A stretch of DNA of 64,000 nucleotides from Ferribacterium limneticum (GTDB lineage: Bacteria > Pseudomonadota > Gammaproteobacteria > Burkholderiales > Rhodocyclaceae): NCBI RefSeq assembly GCF_020510565.1, contig NZ_CP075189.1, forward strand, positions 3,710,501 through 3,774,500. Reading direction: 5' to 3'. The notes under the pieces are model-generated. The model did no database searches. It was not told where the DNA came from and was given only the letters and a program-made list of their open reading frames with translations. Shown here one piece after another: positions 37,838 through 44,805 of this stretch. The translations under genes were made by a program, and so were the position numbers. How positions within the stretch are numbered: position 1 is the stretch's first letter; each line of letters begins with the position of its first letter.

Positions 37838-38404
37838 TTATACGCACGGAAGTTCTCCGCGCTTTTCAAGCTGATTAAAGCGGCGCTCTGCCGCCTGGAA
37901 CGACACATCGAAGTGCATCTGGATTTCGAATGCCGTTGTAAGTCCGTCGCGCTGAATGACCTCCAATGGCATCAAAAACTCAGCGGCGAACTGATTTGCC
38001 TGCCACTCTGAGTCTTCATACACCTTCAGCTTTGCAACAGCCTGCGCCCGATTGATCGTTCTACGATGCCCGAGCAATCCGTGCCCAAGTTCATGAAAAA
38101 CGGTAAAGCGCGCACGTGGATCGTTCCAGCAAGCCCCTTCAAACACGTCGTCACGGATATGCATCGTCATACTCTCAGGGTCCCAGCACGCCTCCACGTC
38201 TGAATGAGGCATTTCCCCCCGCTCAAGTACGTCATATGTTATGCCGTACCTCACGCTGAGGCTGTCAAGTAGCAACCCGATGTTGATGCATTGTGGGGCA
38301 TCGCCAATTTCCAAGACGCGCCGAACGTTATCTGCGGATATTCGTATATCCGCAACCCCCCGTCCGGCGACTCGAAAACCTCCCAGCGGTCCATCACCGA
38401 TCAT
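37838..38404 (-). CDS. immA: ImmA/IrrE-family metallopeptidase
   Basis: 188 residues. The zinc motif HELGH (in FTVFHELGHGLLGHRR) and the downstream Glu-containing helix EWQANQFAAEFLMP are the family hallmarks. In ICEBs1 and many prophages such enzymes cut an XRE repressor after DNA damage or another signal and so induce the element. The gene overlaps the upstream XRE gene by 4 bp, supporting a repressor/anti-repressor pair. The likely substrate is the product of 38401-38766. Confidence 0.9.
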   Translation of the reverse strand: MIGDGPLGGFRVAGRGVADIRISADNVRRVLEIGDAPQCINIGLLLDSLSVRYGITYDVLERGEMPHSDVEACWDPESMTMHIRDDVFEGACWNDPRARFTVFHELGHGLLGHRRTINRAQAVAKLKVYEDSEWQANQFAAEFLMPLEVIQRDGLTTAFEIQMHFDVSFQAAERRFNQLEKRGELPCV

Positions 38405-38766
38405 TTTTTATCCTTTTTTGCATTTGCGGCCTCAAGCAACTTCTTTAGGTTTTCCAACTCATCGTTACTCAGTGATGTCCTAGCAAACCCGGCAACAAGC
38501 ATCTGGTGTGCGGGGCTAAGTCCTTCGAGGTTGACCGATTTATTAGAAACATCGGCCGCTTCGGAGAGCATTGGTAATTCAATGTTGCGATCCGTGAAAA
38601 ACTGCTGAATCTTCACAAGCCACTCTTCCGTGATTTTTTTACGCCCGGTTTCCATACCACTCAAAAATGCAGAAGAAACCTCCAATTCATTAGCCATCTG
38701 TAGAAGCGAAACCTCAGCATCGAGGCGCGCTTTACGCACCACCTTTCCAAATTCAGTAATTTTCAT
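38401..38766 (-). CDS. immR: XRE-family repressor paired with ImmA
   Basis: 121 residues. The N-terminal helix-turn-helix (FGKVVRKARLDAEVSLLQMA, LEVSSAFLSGMETGRK) is followed by a helical linker and a Lys-rich tail (LKKLLEAANAKKDKK). It is co-transcribed with the ImmA-type peptidase, the arrangement of ICE/prophage ImmR-ImmA switches. It probably binds the nested palindrome just upstream of its own start (38787-38836), repressing itself and perhaps the cargo genes on the other side. Symbol given by analogy. Confidence 0.88.
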   Translation of the reverse strand: MKITEFGKVVRKARLDAEVSLLQMANELEVSSAFLSGMETGRKKITEEWLVKIQQFFTDRNIELPMLSEAADVSNKSVNLEGLSPAHQMLVAGFARTSLSNDELENLKKLLEAANAKKDKK

Positions 38767-38786
38767 TGCGTTTCCCTCGCGTTATA

Positions 38787-38836
38787 TGTTGCGTCCAATA
38801 ACCAAAATTTACCATATCGGTAAATTTTACGCAACA
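38787..38836. promoter_or_regulatory. Nested palindromic operator
   Basis: Inner arms AAAATTTACC (38804-38813) and GGTAAATTTT (38819-38828), 5-bp spacer. Outer arms TGTTGCGT (38787-38794) and ACGCAACA (38829-38836). The site begins 21 bp before the XRE start codon and faces the cargo operon on the other side. Likely repressor binding site. Confidence 0.7.
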
Positions 38837-38959
38837 ACATGCGCTTAATATTTTTTATTTCGGCAAATAATTTGCACATGGAAGCGATGAATTTCACACC
38901 ACGGTTACGATTTGGATGCATAATTATTCCGAAGTCTTATGTATGAGTTCGAATCATTT

Positions 38960-38968
38960 TGATACAAT
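38960..38968 (+). promoter_or_regulatory. Extended -10 promoter of the cargo operon
   Basis: TGATACAAT fits the extended -10 form (TGn followed by TAnnnT), 49 bp before the GTG start at 39017. No good -35 is seen. Confidence 0.45.
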
Positions 38969-39016
38969 CAAGTGCTTTTTTTTGATGAAGTCGCTGTCCT
39001 ATCGGAGGTGCTTCTA

Positions 39017-39253
39017 GTGAATACGCAAGCTGAATCGACAGATACCCAAATGAACGCTTTCACCCACCAAACCCTTTGGACAGCAGCACCGCAAAAGGCA
39101 ACATTTGATGCCTCTCAGGTGACCTACAGCCCTGCCCAGGTGGATCAACTCGCATCAGCGCTGAAAAACGTTTCTCCTACGATGCAGGACAAACTCAATG
39201 CTTTCCGGTCTATTGCACTTTCAGAAGCGGCCGCTTTCGTTCGCGTTCGATAA
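39017..39253 (+). CDS. Hypothetical 78-residue cargo protein
   Basis: Starts with GTG (39017), chosen because GGAGG lies 8 bp upstream; longer in-frame starts lack a ribosome binding site. The sequence is soluble and partly helical: a Gln/Thr-rich N-terminus and a C-terminal helix (VDQLASALKNVSPTMQDKLN, FRSIALSEAAAFVR). No family recognised. It is 12 bp upstream of the papain-like gene, so the two probably act together, for instance as substrate, inhibitor or partner. A/T content is higher than in flanking DNA. Confidence 0.7.
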   Translation: MNTQAESTDTQMNAFTHQTLWTAAPQKATFDASQVTYSPAQVDQLASALKNVSPTMQDKLNAFRSIALSEAAAFVRVR

Positions 39254-39265
39254 GGGCTCGCGCAC

Positions 39266-40819
39266 ATGCACAGCCCACGTGCATTGCTGTTTCACGAATT
39301 TGATGGCGCCAGTGATCCGCTAAAAGCTATAGCAGACCACCAACAAGTCCACTATCTGCGAGGGTATTTAGCAGACTTAGGCGCATCCTCAATAATCGAG
39401 GAGCAAAACTATTTTGACCGCGACTACCTAGCTGAATTTTCCGCGTTCTATGGTGTAAGCGCAGCCGGCTACCCTAACGTATGCCGCCGACTACATGTTT
39501 TTTTCGGACCTGCCGTTCTCCGTCAAGACGTAGAAGTCGCCGCATCTGGTGATATTTCCGCGCAGAAATCCCTTCAGTCCAGATATTTGGGCTACATTGT
39601 TCTTCGACCAATTCCCAAAGCCCCACTCGGCAGAACCGTTCTGGCTTGGTATGAAGATCATACGGTCATGACTCCACGAGTTGTGAGCCCATCAAGGGAA
39701 TATCGCTGCAATCTTGCAGGAATCGTTCTTAAGATAAGCGGCCTCGCATGGCAACAACAGGATACAGGGGTAGGCGCATGCGCCACTGTTGGTCTGTGGA
39801 CCATGTTTCACTCATCGGCATTTGACGATCATCATGCGATTCCTACCACCGCCGATATCACTCGCTCTGCACACGAGACAGCATCGTTAGGTGCACGTGT
39901 TTTTCCCTCTGACGGGCTAACACCCTACCAAATTGCTGAAGCCATTAAAGCCTGGAACCTTTCGCCATTAATTGTCGAGGGGGATAAGCGATTAGAAATG
40001 GGCTTAACTGCTTTCAACCCACTTCGTTTTAGCGCATCAATAGCGGCATTCATTCGATCTGGCTACCCCGTCCTTCTAATTGGTGAGCTGGCCGGAAATG
40101 GATTGCACGCAATCTGTACAGTTGGCTTTCGCTCGTCCGGCAACCCACCAATTGATCATGACTCAACGGAAGTTCAAGACTCATGGATATCGCACATATA
40201 TGTGCATGACGACAATGTTGGTCCAAATGTTCGACTAAAGATCACGCAAGGAAGTGAGGGAGAGGCTGTATTAACAATGGATGCCCCAACTGCATCAACC
40301 GCACGAACCGGATTGAGTCTGCCCGCTATTAGTTACGCAGACTTTGTTCCGTCTAGGATGGTTGTAGGAGTTCACGTTGACTTGCGAACATCCGCAGAAA
40401 CCCTTTACAGCACAGCACTACAAACCGCAGACTGGCTTCGCAAGGCCGTGAATGCGCTCACCCCCGAAGGGGTGCATCCAACAGGCAATACGGTAAGCGC
40501 TAGGTTCGTTCGGCTTAGTGAGTATTTGAATATCGAACTACAAAAAACACTCGGCGCAACTCCTGATATTTTGTCGCGAGTACGCCTTGCACTGGTGGAA
40601 CAAGTACGCCCAATGAGCCTCCATATTGGGCTTATTCGGATTGGTGATGCCAACTCCGCGCCAATAATGGACGTTCTCTACGACACTACCGACAGCGATC
40701 TAAACCACCCCGTGTTTGCAAATATTGCGTATTCGGCGGTAGCACGATTTGGGCATTCCTTCCTAATGGAAGCACTCCCAAGGAAGTTCCCTCTAGGGGT
40801 TCAGATCGACGCATTCTGA
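39266..40819 (+). CDS. Papain/C39-like cysteine peptidase-fold protein, candidate defence effector
   Basis: 517 residues. An unrecognised N-terminal region (~1-160) is followed by a segment with the order of a papain-like (C39-type) protease: Cys in GVGACATVGLWTMFHSS, His in GNGLHAICTVGF, and an Asp/Asn region YVHDDNVGP. The C-terminal ~170 residues (helical, then strand-rich DVLYDTTDSDLNHPVFANIAY) are unassigned. No signal peptide or membrane segment is seen, so it should act in the cytoplasm. It is the last gene before attR, the usual site of anti-phage or fitness cargo in satellites. Protease activity and defence role are inference. Confidence 0.7.
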   Translation: MHSPRALLFHEFDGASDPLKAIADHQQVHYLRGYLADLGASSIIEEQNYFDRDYLAEFSAFYGVSAAGYPNVCRRLHVFFGPAVLRQDVEVAASGDISAQKSLQSRYLGYIVLRPIPKAPLGRTVLAWYEDHTVMTPRVVSPSREYRCNLAGIVLKISGLAWQQQDTGVGACATVGLWTMFHSSAFDDHHAIPTTADITRSAHETASLGARVFPSDGLTPYQIAEAIKAWNLSPLIVEGDKRLEMGLTAFNPLRFSASIAAFIRSGYPVLLIGELAGNGLHAICTVGFRSSGNPPIDHDSTEVQDSWISHIYVHDDNVGPNVRLKITQGSEGEAVLTMDAPTASTARTGLSLPAISYADFVPSRMVVGVHVDLRTSAETLYSTALQTADWLRKAVNALTPEGVHPTGNTVSARFVRLSEYLNIELQKTLGATPDILSRVRLALVEQVRPMSLHIGLIRIGDANSAPIMDVLYDTTDSDLNHPVFANIAYSAVARFGHSFLMEALPRKFPLGVQIDAF

Positions 40820-40839
40820 GGCGATATCTCAGCAGCGAA

Positions 40840-40860
40840 TTTCCGTACAGATTCCGTACG
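40840..40860. repeat. Sub-terminal 21-bp repeat, right copy
   Basis: Identical and in the same orientation as 27135-27155, 74 bp inside attR. It again contains TTCCGTAC twice. Candidate integrase or excisionase arm site. Confidence 0.7.
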
Positions 40861-40891
40861 CGCAACAAACCAACCCCAATGACATAACAAC

Positions 40892-40924
40892 AAAAAACCC
40901 GCAAAGCCTTTAGCCATGCGGGTT
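40892..40924 (-). terminator. Element-supplied terminator of tRNA-Arg
   Basis: Read on the minus strand: stem AACCCGCA/TGCGGGTT followed by TTTT, directly after the reconstituted tRNA. The element thus restores both the tRNA 3' end and a terminator. Confidence 0.8.
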
Positions 40925-40934
40925 TCGTGTTAAA

Positions 40935-40987
40935 AATATTGGTGCGCCCGACTGAATTCGAATCAGTGACCCCTGCCTTCGGAGGGC
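40935..40987. repeat. attR: 53-bp direct repeat within tRNA-Arg
   Basis: Identical to 26986-27038. It forms the 3' half of the functional tRNA-Arg gene and so keeps the gene intact after integration. Confidence 0.95.
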
Positions 40988-41016
40988 AGTACTCTATCCA
41001 GCTGAGCTACGGGCGC
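40940..41016 (-). tRNA. tRNA-Arg (anticodon CCG)
   Basis: 77 nt with an encoded CCA. Acceptor arms GCGCCCG/CGGGCGC, D arm GCTC/GAGT, anticodon stem CTGCC/GGCAG around the loop CTCCGAA (anticodon CCG, reading CGG), T arm ACTGA/TCAGT with loop TTCGAAT. The 3' half is shared with the element att site. All stems pair, so the gene should be functional. Confidence 0.96.
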
Positions 41017-41116
41017 CTTGGGAGGGGAGGATTCTACCTCCAAGGGAAGCCTTGCGTCCATGCTGCGAACAGCATTAAGCTTTTATAAATCAACAATATT
41101 GCATAAATCGCCCCCA

Positions 41117-41980
41117 ATGACCCATAGCAACAACGAGTTGTCTCCGGAAGACCTGCAGAAGGTCATTGCCACCATCGATATCCCGACCTGCCCAGGCATG
41201 GTCAGCGATGCCATGGAAGAGGGACAAAAAGATGAACCGGACCTGATCCGGCTCGCCGAGATCATCAGCAGCGATGCCGGCATGTCTGCGGCAGCCCTGA
41301 AGCTGGCCAACTCGCCCCTTTTTGGCACGAGCAGCCCGGTTTCCAGCGTACGCAAGGCCGTCGAGCGTCTCGGGACGAAGAATGTATTGTGCGTGGTGGT
41401 CGCCTCGGCCCTGCGCGCCAGTGTCACGGGACTGCCGGCGGCGTGGCTCGAGCAATTCTGGAAGCGAACAACGATGCTGGCTCTGGCATCGAGCCTGATT
41501 GCCCGCCGCCAGTACGGGATTTCGCCCGATGCCGCCTACACCTATGCGCTGTTTCACGATGCAGCGATACCGCTGTTGATGCGCCGCTTTCCAAATTACG
41601 GCGAGGTTCTGGAGAAATGCCGCCGCGAAGGCATCATGCTGAATGTGGCAGAAGAACAGTATTACCCCTGCAGCCATCCCGTCGTTGGTTCATTGCTGGT
41701 CCGCAACTGGGGGCTGCCGGCCATTCTTGGCCAGGCTATCCGCTTTCATCACGAGAAGGATGCCTACGACCTGCCGGATCGGACTTTACCGGGTGGCGCG
41801 CTTTCCCTGATTGCCGTAACCCAGGTCGCCGAGCACCTGCTCAGCGAAATCCTTGATGAGGACATCGAGGTCGGCAACGATCTGTTCGCGCGGGCGCTGG
41901 ACTTCCTTGGCATCTCGGGCGACGACCTCGATGATTTGCGACAGCGCGTTGCTACGGCGATTGAATCAGCCGCCAACTGA
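41117..41980 (+). CDS. HDOD-domain signalling protein
   Basis: 287 residues. The HDOD domain (~15-215) shows IDIPTCPGMVSDAMEEGQKD, LAEIISSDAGMSAAALKLAN, SSPVSSVRKAVERLGTKNVL and the degenerate HD segment YALFHDAAIPLLMRRFP. HDOD proteins act in bacterial signalling, often with two-component or c-di-GMP systems, and usually lack catalysis. The ATG at 41117 has no strong ribosome binding site. An alternative ATG at 41060 would add 19 residues. It follows the tRNA but on the opposite strand. Confidence 0.88.
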   Translation: MTHSNNELSPEDLQKVIATIDIPTCPGMVSDAMEEGQKDEPDLIRLAEIISSDAGMSAAALKLANSPLFGTSSPVSSVRKAVERLGTKNVLCVVVASALRASVTGLPAAWLEQFWKRTTMLALASSLIARRQYGISPDAAYTYALFHDAAIPLLMRRFPNYGEVLEKCRREGIMLNVAEEQYYPCSHPVVGSLLVRNWGLPAILGQAIRFHHEKDAYDLPDRTLPGGALSLIAVTQVAEHLLSEILDEDIEVGNDLFARALDFLGISGDDLDDLRQRVATAIESAAN

Positions 41981-41982
41981 GT

Positions 41983-42483
41983 TCAGTCGAAGAGCGTTCT
42001 CGCCGCTTCAAAACGCGAGGCGTAATAGCTGTCGCTGAGACGGTCGATGCGGACCTTCCCGTTGGTCGAGGGGGCGTGGATGAAGCGGGCATCGCCGATG
42101 AATATCCCGACATGCGAAAACGAGCGGTTAAGCGTGTTGAAGAAAACCAGATCGCCCGGCCGCAATTCGGCCCGCTCGATCGCCCGGCCATTGCGGGCGA
42201 TATCCGCCGCGCTACCCTGAACCTTGAGGCCGGCCGCCCGGCCATAGATGTAGCTGACCATGCCGCTGCAATCGAGCCCGGCTTCGGGGTTCTTGCCACC
42301 AAACCGGTAGCCGGTATCGATCAGGCCCATGGCATAGAAGACCACTTCATTGCCCTTCTCGCTGACCGGACGCGAGCCTTGCGCTATAGTTTCCGGCGAT
42401 GAACCAGAACGCAGCGCGGGACTGCCGCAGGCCGCGAGCAGCAGGGCTGACAGGAAGATAGGGATCAGGACGGGAATACGCAT
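41983..42483 (-). CDS. NlpC/P60 family lipoprotein, probable murein endopeptidase
   Basis: 166 residues. The lipoprotein signal MRIPVLIPIFLSALLLAAC ends in the lipobox LAAC. The NlpC/P60 domain has the catalytic Cys in GLDCSGMVSYIY, the His in SHVGIFIGDARFIHAP and the general Spr/NlpC pattern (LRPGDLVFFNTL). It would cleave peptide stems of peptidoglycan at the outer membrane. The start at 42483 is chosen for the signal peptide. Its stop is 2 bp from the convergent HDOD stop. Confidence 0.92.
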   Translation of the reverse strand: MRIPVLIPIFLSALLLAACGSPALRSGSSPETIAQGSRPVSEKGNEVVFYAMGLIDTGYRFGGKNPEAGLDCSGMVSYIYGRAAGLKVQGSAADIARNGRAIERAELRPGDLVFFNTLNRSFSHVGIFIGDARFIHAPSTNGKVRIDRLSDSYYASRFEAARTLFD

Positions 42484-42546
42484 CAAGCTAGAGTGCCTTC
42501 TTGGAACAATTTGCAACTTACCGTTTTTACAGGAATTTTCAAGACC

Positions 42547-44001
42547 ATGAATCTGCAAAACACCGACTTGCTACGGTCAACCAGAAAAATTGGCCAAAAC
42601 TGGAATGCCGCTGATGATGGTTCGACCTTCGCCGTGATCAACCCGGCGACCGGCGAGCAGATCGGCGAAGTGCCGCTCTGCGGCGCTGCCGAAACCCGCC
42701 GCGCCATCGATGCCGCCAATGCCGCCTGGCCGGCCTGGCGCGCCCTGACCGCCCGCCGTCGGGCCCAGATTCTGCAGACCTGGAACCGGCTGATCCTCGA
42801 CAACGTCGACGACCTGGCACAGATCATCACGGCCGAATGCGGCAAGCCGCTGGCCGAAGCCAAAGGCGAAGTCATCTACGGCGCCTCGTTCATCGAATGG
42901 TTTGCCGAAGAAGGCAAGCGCACCTACGGCGAGAGCATTCCCAGCCCGGCATCGAACACGCGGCTGATCGTCATCAAGCAGCCGATCGGCGTCTGCGCGG
43001 CGATCACGCCGTGGAATTTCCCCTTCGCCATGATCACCCGCAAGGTCGCCCCGGCCCTCGCCGCCGGTTGCCCGGTCGTCATCAAGCCGGCCGAAGCGAC
43101 GCCGCTCAGTGCGCTGGCGCTGGCCGTGCTGGCCGAGCAGGCGGGTTTCCCGGCCGGGGTGTTGAATGTGGTGACCGGCAAGCCTGCCGAGATCGGCGGC
43201 GAACTGTGCGCCAATCCCATCGTCCGCAAGCTGTCGTTTACCGGCTCGACCGCTGTCGGCCGACTGCTCATGGCGCAATGCGCGCCGACCATCAAGAAAC
43301 TGTCGCTCGAACTCGGTGGCAACGCACCGTTCATCGTTTTCAACGACGCCGATGTCAATGCTGCGGTCGACGGCGCCTTGACCGCCAAATACCGGAACAC
43401 CGGCCAGACCTGCGTTTGCGCCAATCGCTTTCTCGTCCAGTCGGGCATCTATGAAGAATTCGCCAGCAGGTTCGCTGAGAAGGCGAACGGCCTCAAGGTC
43501 GGCGACGGCACCGAAGACGGCGTCGCGCAAGGCCCGCTGATCAACGCTGCCGGCCTGAGCAAGGTCGAGGCCCACGTCGCCGACGCGCTCAGCAAGGGCG
43601 CCCGTGTGCTGTGCGGCGGCGCTCGTCACGAACGCGGCGGCAACTTCTTCCAGCCCACCGTGCTGGCCGATGTGACGACCGCCATGCAGGTCGCCCGCGA
43701 AGAAACCTTCGGCCCGGTCGCCCCGCTCTTCAAATTCGAAACCGAGGCCGAAGCCATCGCCATGGCCAACGACACCGAGTTCGGCCTGGCCGCCTATTTC
43801 TTCACGCGCGATGTCGGCCGTTGCTGGCGGGTGGGCGAGGCGCTCGAATACGGCATGGTCGGCGTCAATACCGGGCTGATTTCAAACGAGGTCGCGCCCT
43901 TCGGCGGTATCAAGCAGTCCGGCCTCGGTCGCGAAGGGTCGAAATACGGCATCGAGGATTACCTCGAAATCAAATATCTCTGCTTCGATATCAACGGCTG
44001 A
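42547..44001 (+). CDS. gabD: NAD(P)-dependent succinate-semialdehyde dehydrogenase
   Basis: 484 residues, aldehyde dehydrogenase superfamily, closest in feel to GabD. It oxidises succinate semialdehyde to succinate. Motifs: TPWNFPFAMITRKVAPALAA, SFTGSTAVGRLLM, the catalytic Glu in LELGGNAPFIVF and the catalytic Cys in NTGQTCVCANRFLV; the end, GIEDYLEIKYLCFDI, is GabD-like. Residues ~8-20 (LLRSTRKIGQNW) are encoded by repeat copy D. Gene symbol by family resemblance; other semialdehydes are possible. Confidence 0.9.
   Translation: MNLQNTDLLRSTRKIGQNWNAADDGSTFAVINPATGEQIGEVPLCGAAETRRAIDAANAAWPAWRALTARRRAQILQTWNRLILDNVDDLAQIITAECGKPLAEAKGEVIYGASFIEWFAEEGKRTYGESIPSPASNTRLIVIKQPIGVCAAITPWNFPFAMITRKVAPALAAGCPVVIKPAEATPLSALALAVLAEQAGFPAGVLNVVTGKPAEIGGELCANPIVRKLSFTGSTAVGRLLMAQCAPTIKKLSLELGGNAPFIVFNDADVNAAVDGALTAKYRNTGQTCVCANRFLVQSGIYEEFASRFAEKANGLKVGDGTEDGVAQGPLINAAGLSKVEAHVADALSKGARVLCGGARHERGGNFFQPTVLADVTTAMQVAREETFGPVAPLFKFETEAEAIAMANDTEFGLAAYFFTRDVGRCWRVGEALEYGMVGVNTGLISNEVAPFGGIKQSGLGREGSKYGIEDYLEIKYLCFDING
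42571..42606 (-). repeat. Dispersed 40-bp repeat, copy D
   Basis: On the plus strand: CTACGGTCAACCAGAAAAAT, then TGGCCAAAACTGG, the reverse complement of the consensus. It lies 24 bp into gabD and is translated, in a different frame from copies A and E. Confidence 0.7.
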
Positions 44002-44003
44002 CC

Positions 44004-44657
44004 ATGGGCAAGATCGTCCTCATTTCGCTGCTGGCGCTGGTGGCCGTTCTGCTCTGGCGCAACTGGAGCCGGCAGAGGCGCGGGACGTATATCGCCGCCT
44101 ATCCTTACCAGCGTTTTCTCGACCAACGGCTGGCGGCCCGCCGGCCGGAACTGAGTGCCGAGCAGCGCAGCGAAGTTTTCGCGGCGCTCGACGATTATTT
44201 TCAGCTTTGCCGCAAGGCCGGCCAACGCATGGTCGCCATGCCATCGCAGGCGGCAGACGATGCCTGGCATGAGTTCATCCTGTTCACACGGCAGTACGAC
44301 AAGTTCTGCCGCCACGCCTTCGGCCGCTTCCTGCACCACACGCCGGCCGAAGCGATGCGCACGCCGACCCAGGCCAGCGACGGCCTCAAGCGCGCCTGGC
44401 GACTGGCCTGCGCCCACGAGAAGATCAACCCGAAAACCCCGGAACGCCTGCCCCGCCTGTTTGCTCTGGATGCCGCGCTGGGCATCGCCGGTGGCTTCGT
44501 CTATCAACTGGACTGCCTGGCCGCGAGTGGAGGCGCTGCCGGTTCGGGCTATTGCGCCAGCCACATTGGCTGCAGCGGCAGTAGCGGCTGCTCCGGCGAC
44601 TCAGGGTCATCCGATGGCGGCGGCTGTGGTGGGGGCTGTGGCGGAGGCGGGGACTAG
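44004..44657 (+). CDS. Membrane-anchored GRDP-like protein with Gly/Cys-rich tail
   Basis: 217 residues. One N-terminal membrane segment (IVLISLLALVAVLLW) precedes a domain resembling glycine-rich-domain-containing proteins (FALDDYFQL-like helix, then AADDAWHEFILFTRQYDKFC and GRFLHHTPAEAM). The tail (from residue ~180) is Gly/Ser/Cys-rich: GCSGSSGCSGDSG and GGGCGGGCGGGG. Bacterial relatives are often found near DUF4178/SPFH genes, as here (convergent neighbours). Function unknown. It starts 2 bp after the gabD stop. Confidence 0.75.
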   Translation: MGKIVLISLLALVAVLLWRNWSRQRRGTYIAAYPYQRFLDQRLAARRPELSAEQRSEVFAALDDYFQLCRKAGQRMVAMPSQAADDAWHEFILFTRQYDKFCRHAFGRFLHHTPAEAMRTPTQASDGLKRAWRLACAHEKINPKTPERLPRLFALDAALGIAGGFVYQLDCLAASGGAAGSGYCASHIGCSGSSGCSGDSGSSDGGGCGGGCGGGGD

Positions 44658-44661
44658 CCGA

Positions 44662-44805
44662 CTACTTGTGATAAGTCCGGCTACTGCCGGAGCCGCCGTG
44701 CGATGGGTTGGCCACGTTGTCGAACATATTCCAGCCCTGCTGCTGGGCGTAGGCAAAGAACAGCACGGCTAAGACGCCGGTGGCGAGGGTGAGTTTGTCG
44801 AACAT
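44662..44805 (-). CDS. Small 47-residue membrane protein
   Basis: Begins MFDKLTLATGVLAVLFFAYA, one membrane helix, then a short Gly/Ser/His tail ending SSRTYHK. Its ATG overlaps the stop of the DUF4178 gene (TGATG), so it is translationally coupled and is very likely a real last gene of that operon. No named family that I can state with certainty. Confidence 0.75.
   Translation of the reverse strand: MFDKLTLATGVLAVLFFAYAQQQGWNMFDNVANPSHGGSGSSRTYHK

Larger units (their letters stand above)
26986..40987. mobile_element. 14.0-kb tRNA-integrated element, candidate phage satellite with tail-length module
   Basis: The element is bounded by a perfect 53-bp direct repeat and inserted in the 3' half of tRNA-Arg(CCG). 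Order from the left: integrase, 73-residue ORF, AlpA-like regulator, 177-residue ORF, primase-helicase, ~690-bp non-coding block, tail chaperones G and G-T, tape measure protein, small XRE gene (minus), lipoprotein, 31-residue ORF (minus), ImmA and XRE (minus), then a 78-residue ORF and a papain-like protein next to attR. Int, AlpA and primase-helicase next to a tRNA att site match Gram-negative PICI and P4-like satellites. Terminase, portal, capsid, major tail and lysis genes are absent. The major genes are open. Satellite status is inference. Confidence 0.85.

Noticed and set aside
37529..37847. Two overlapping frames (plus 98 codons, minus 95 codons) between the lipoprotein and immA.
   Set aside because: Neither has a ribosome binding site or protein-like composition. 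The 31-codon minus frame in another phase is better supported.
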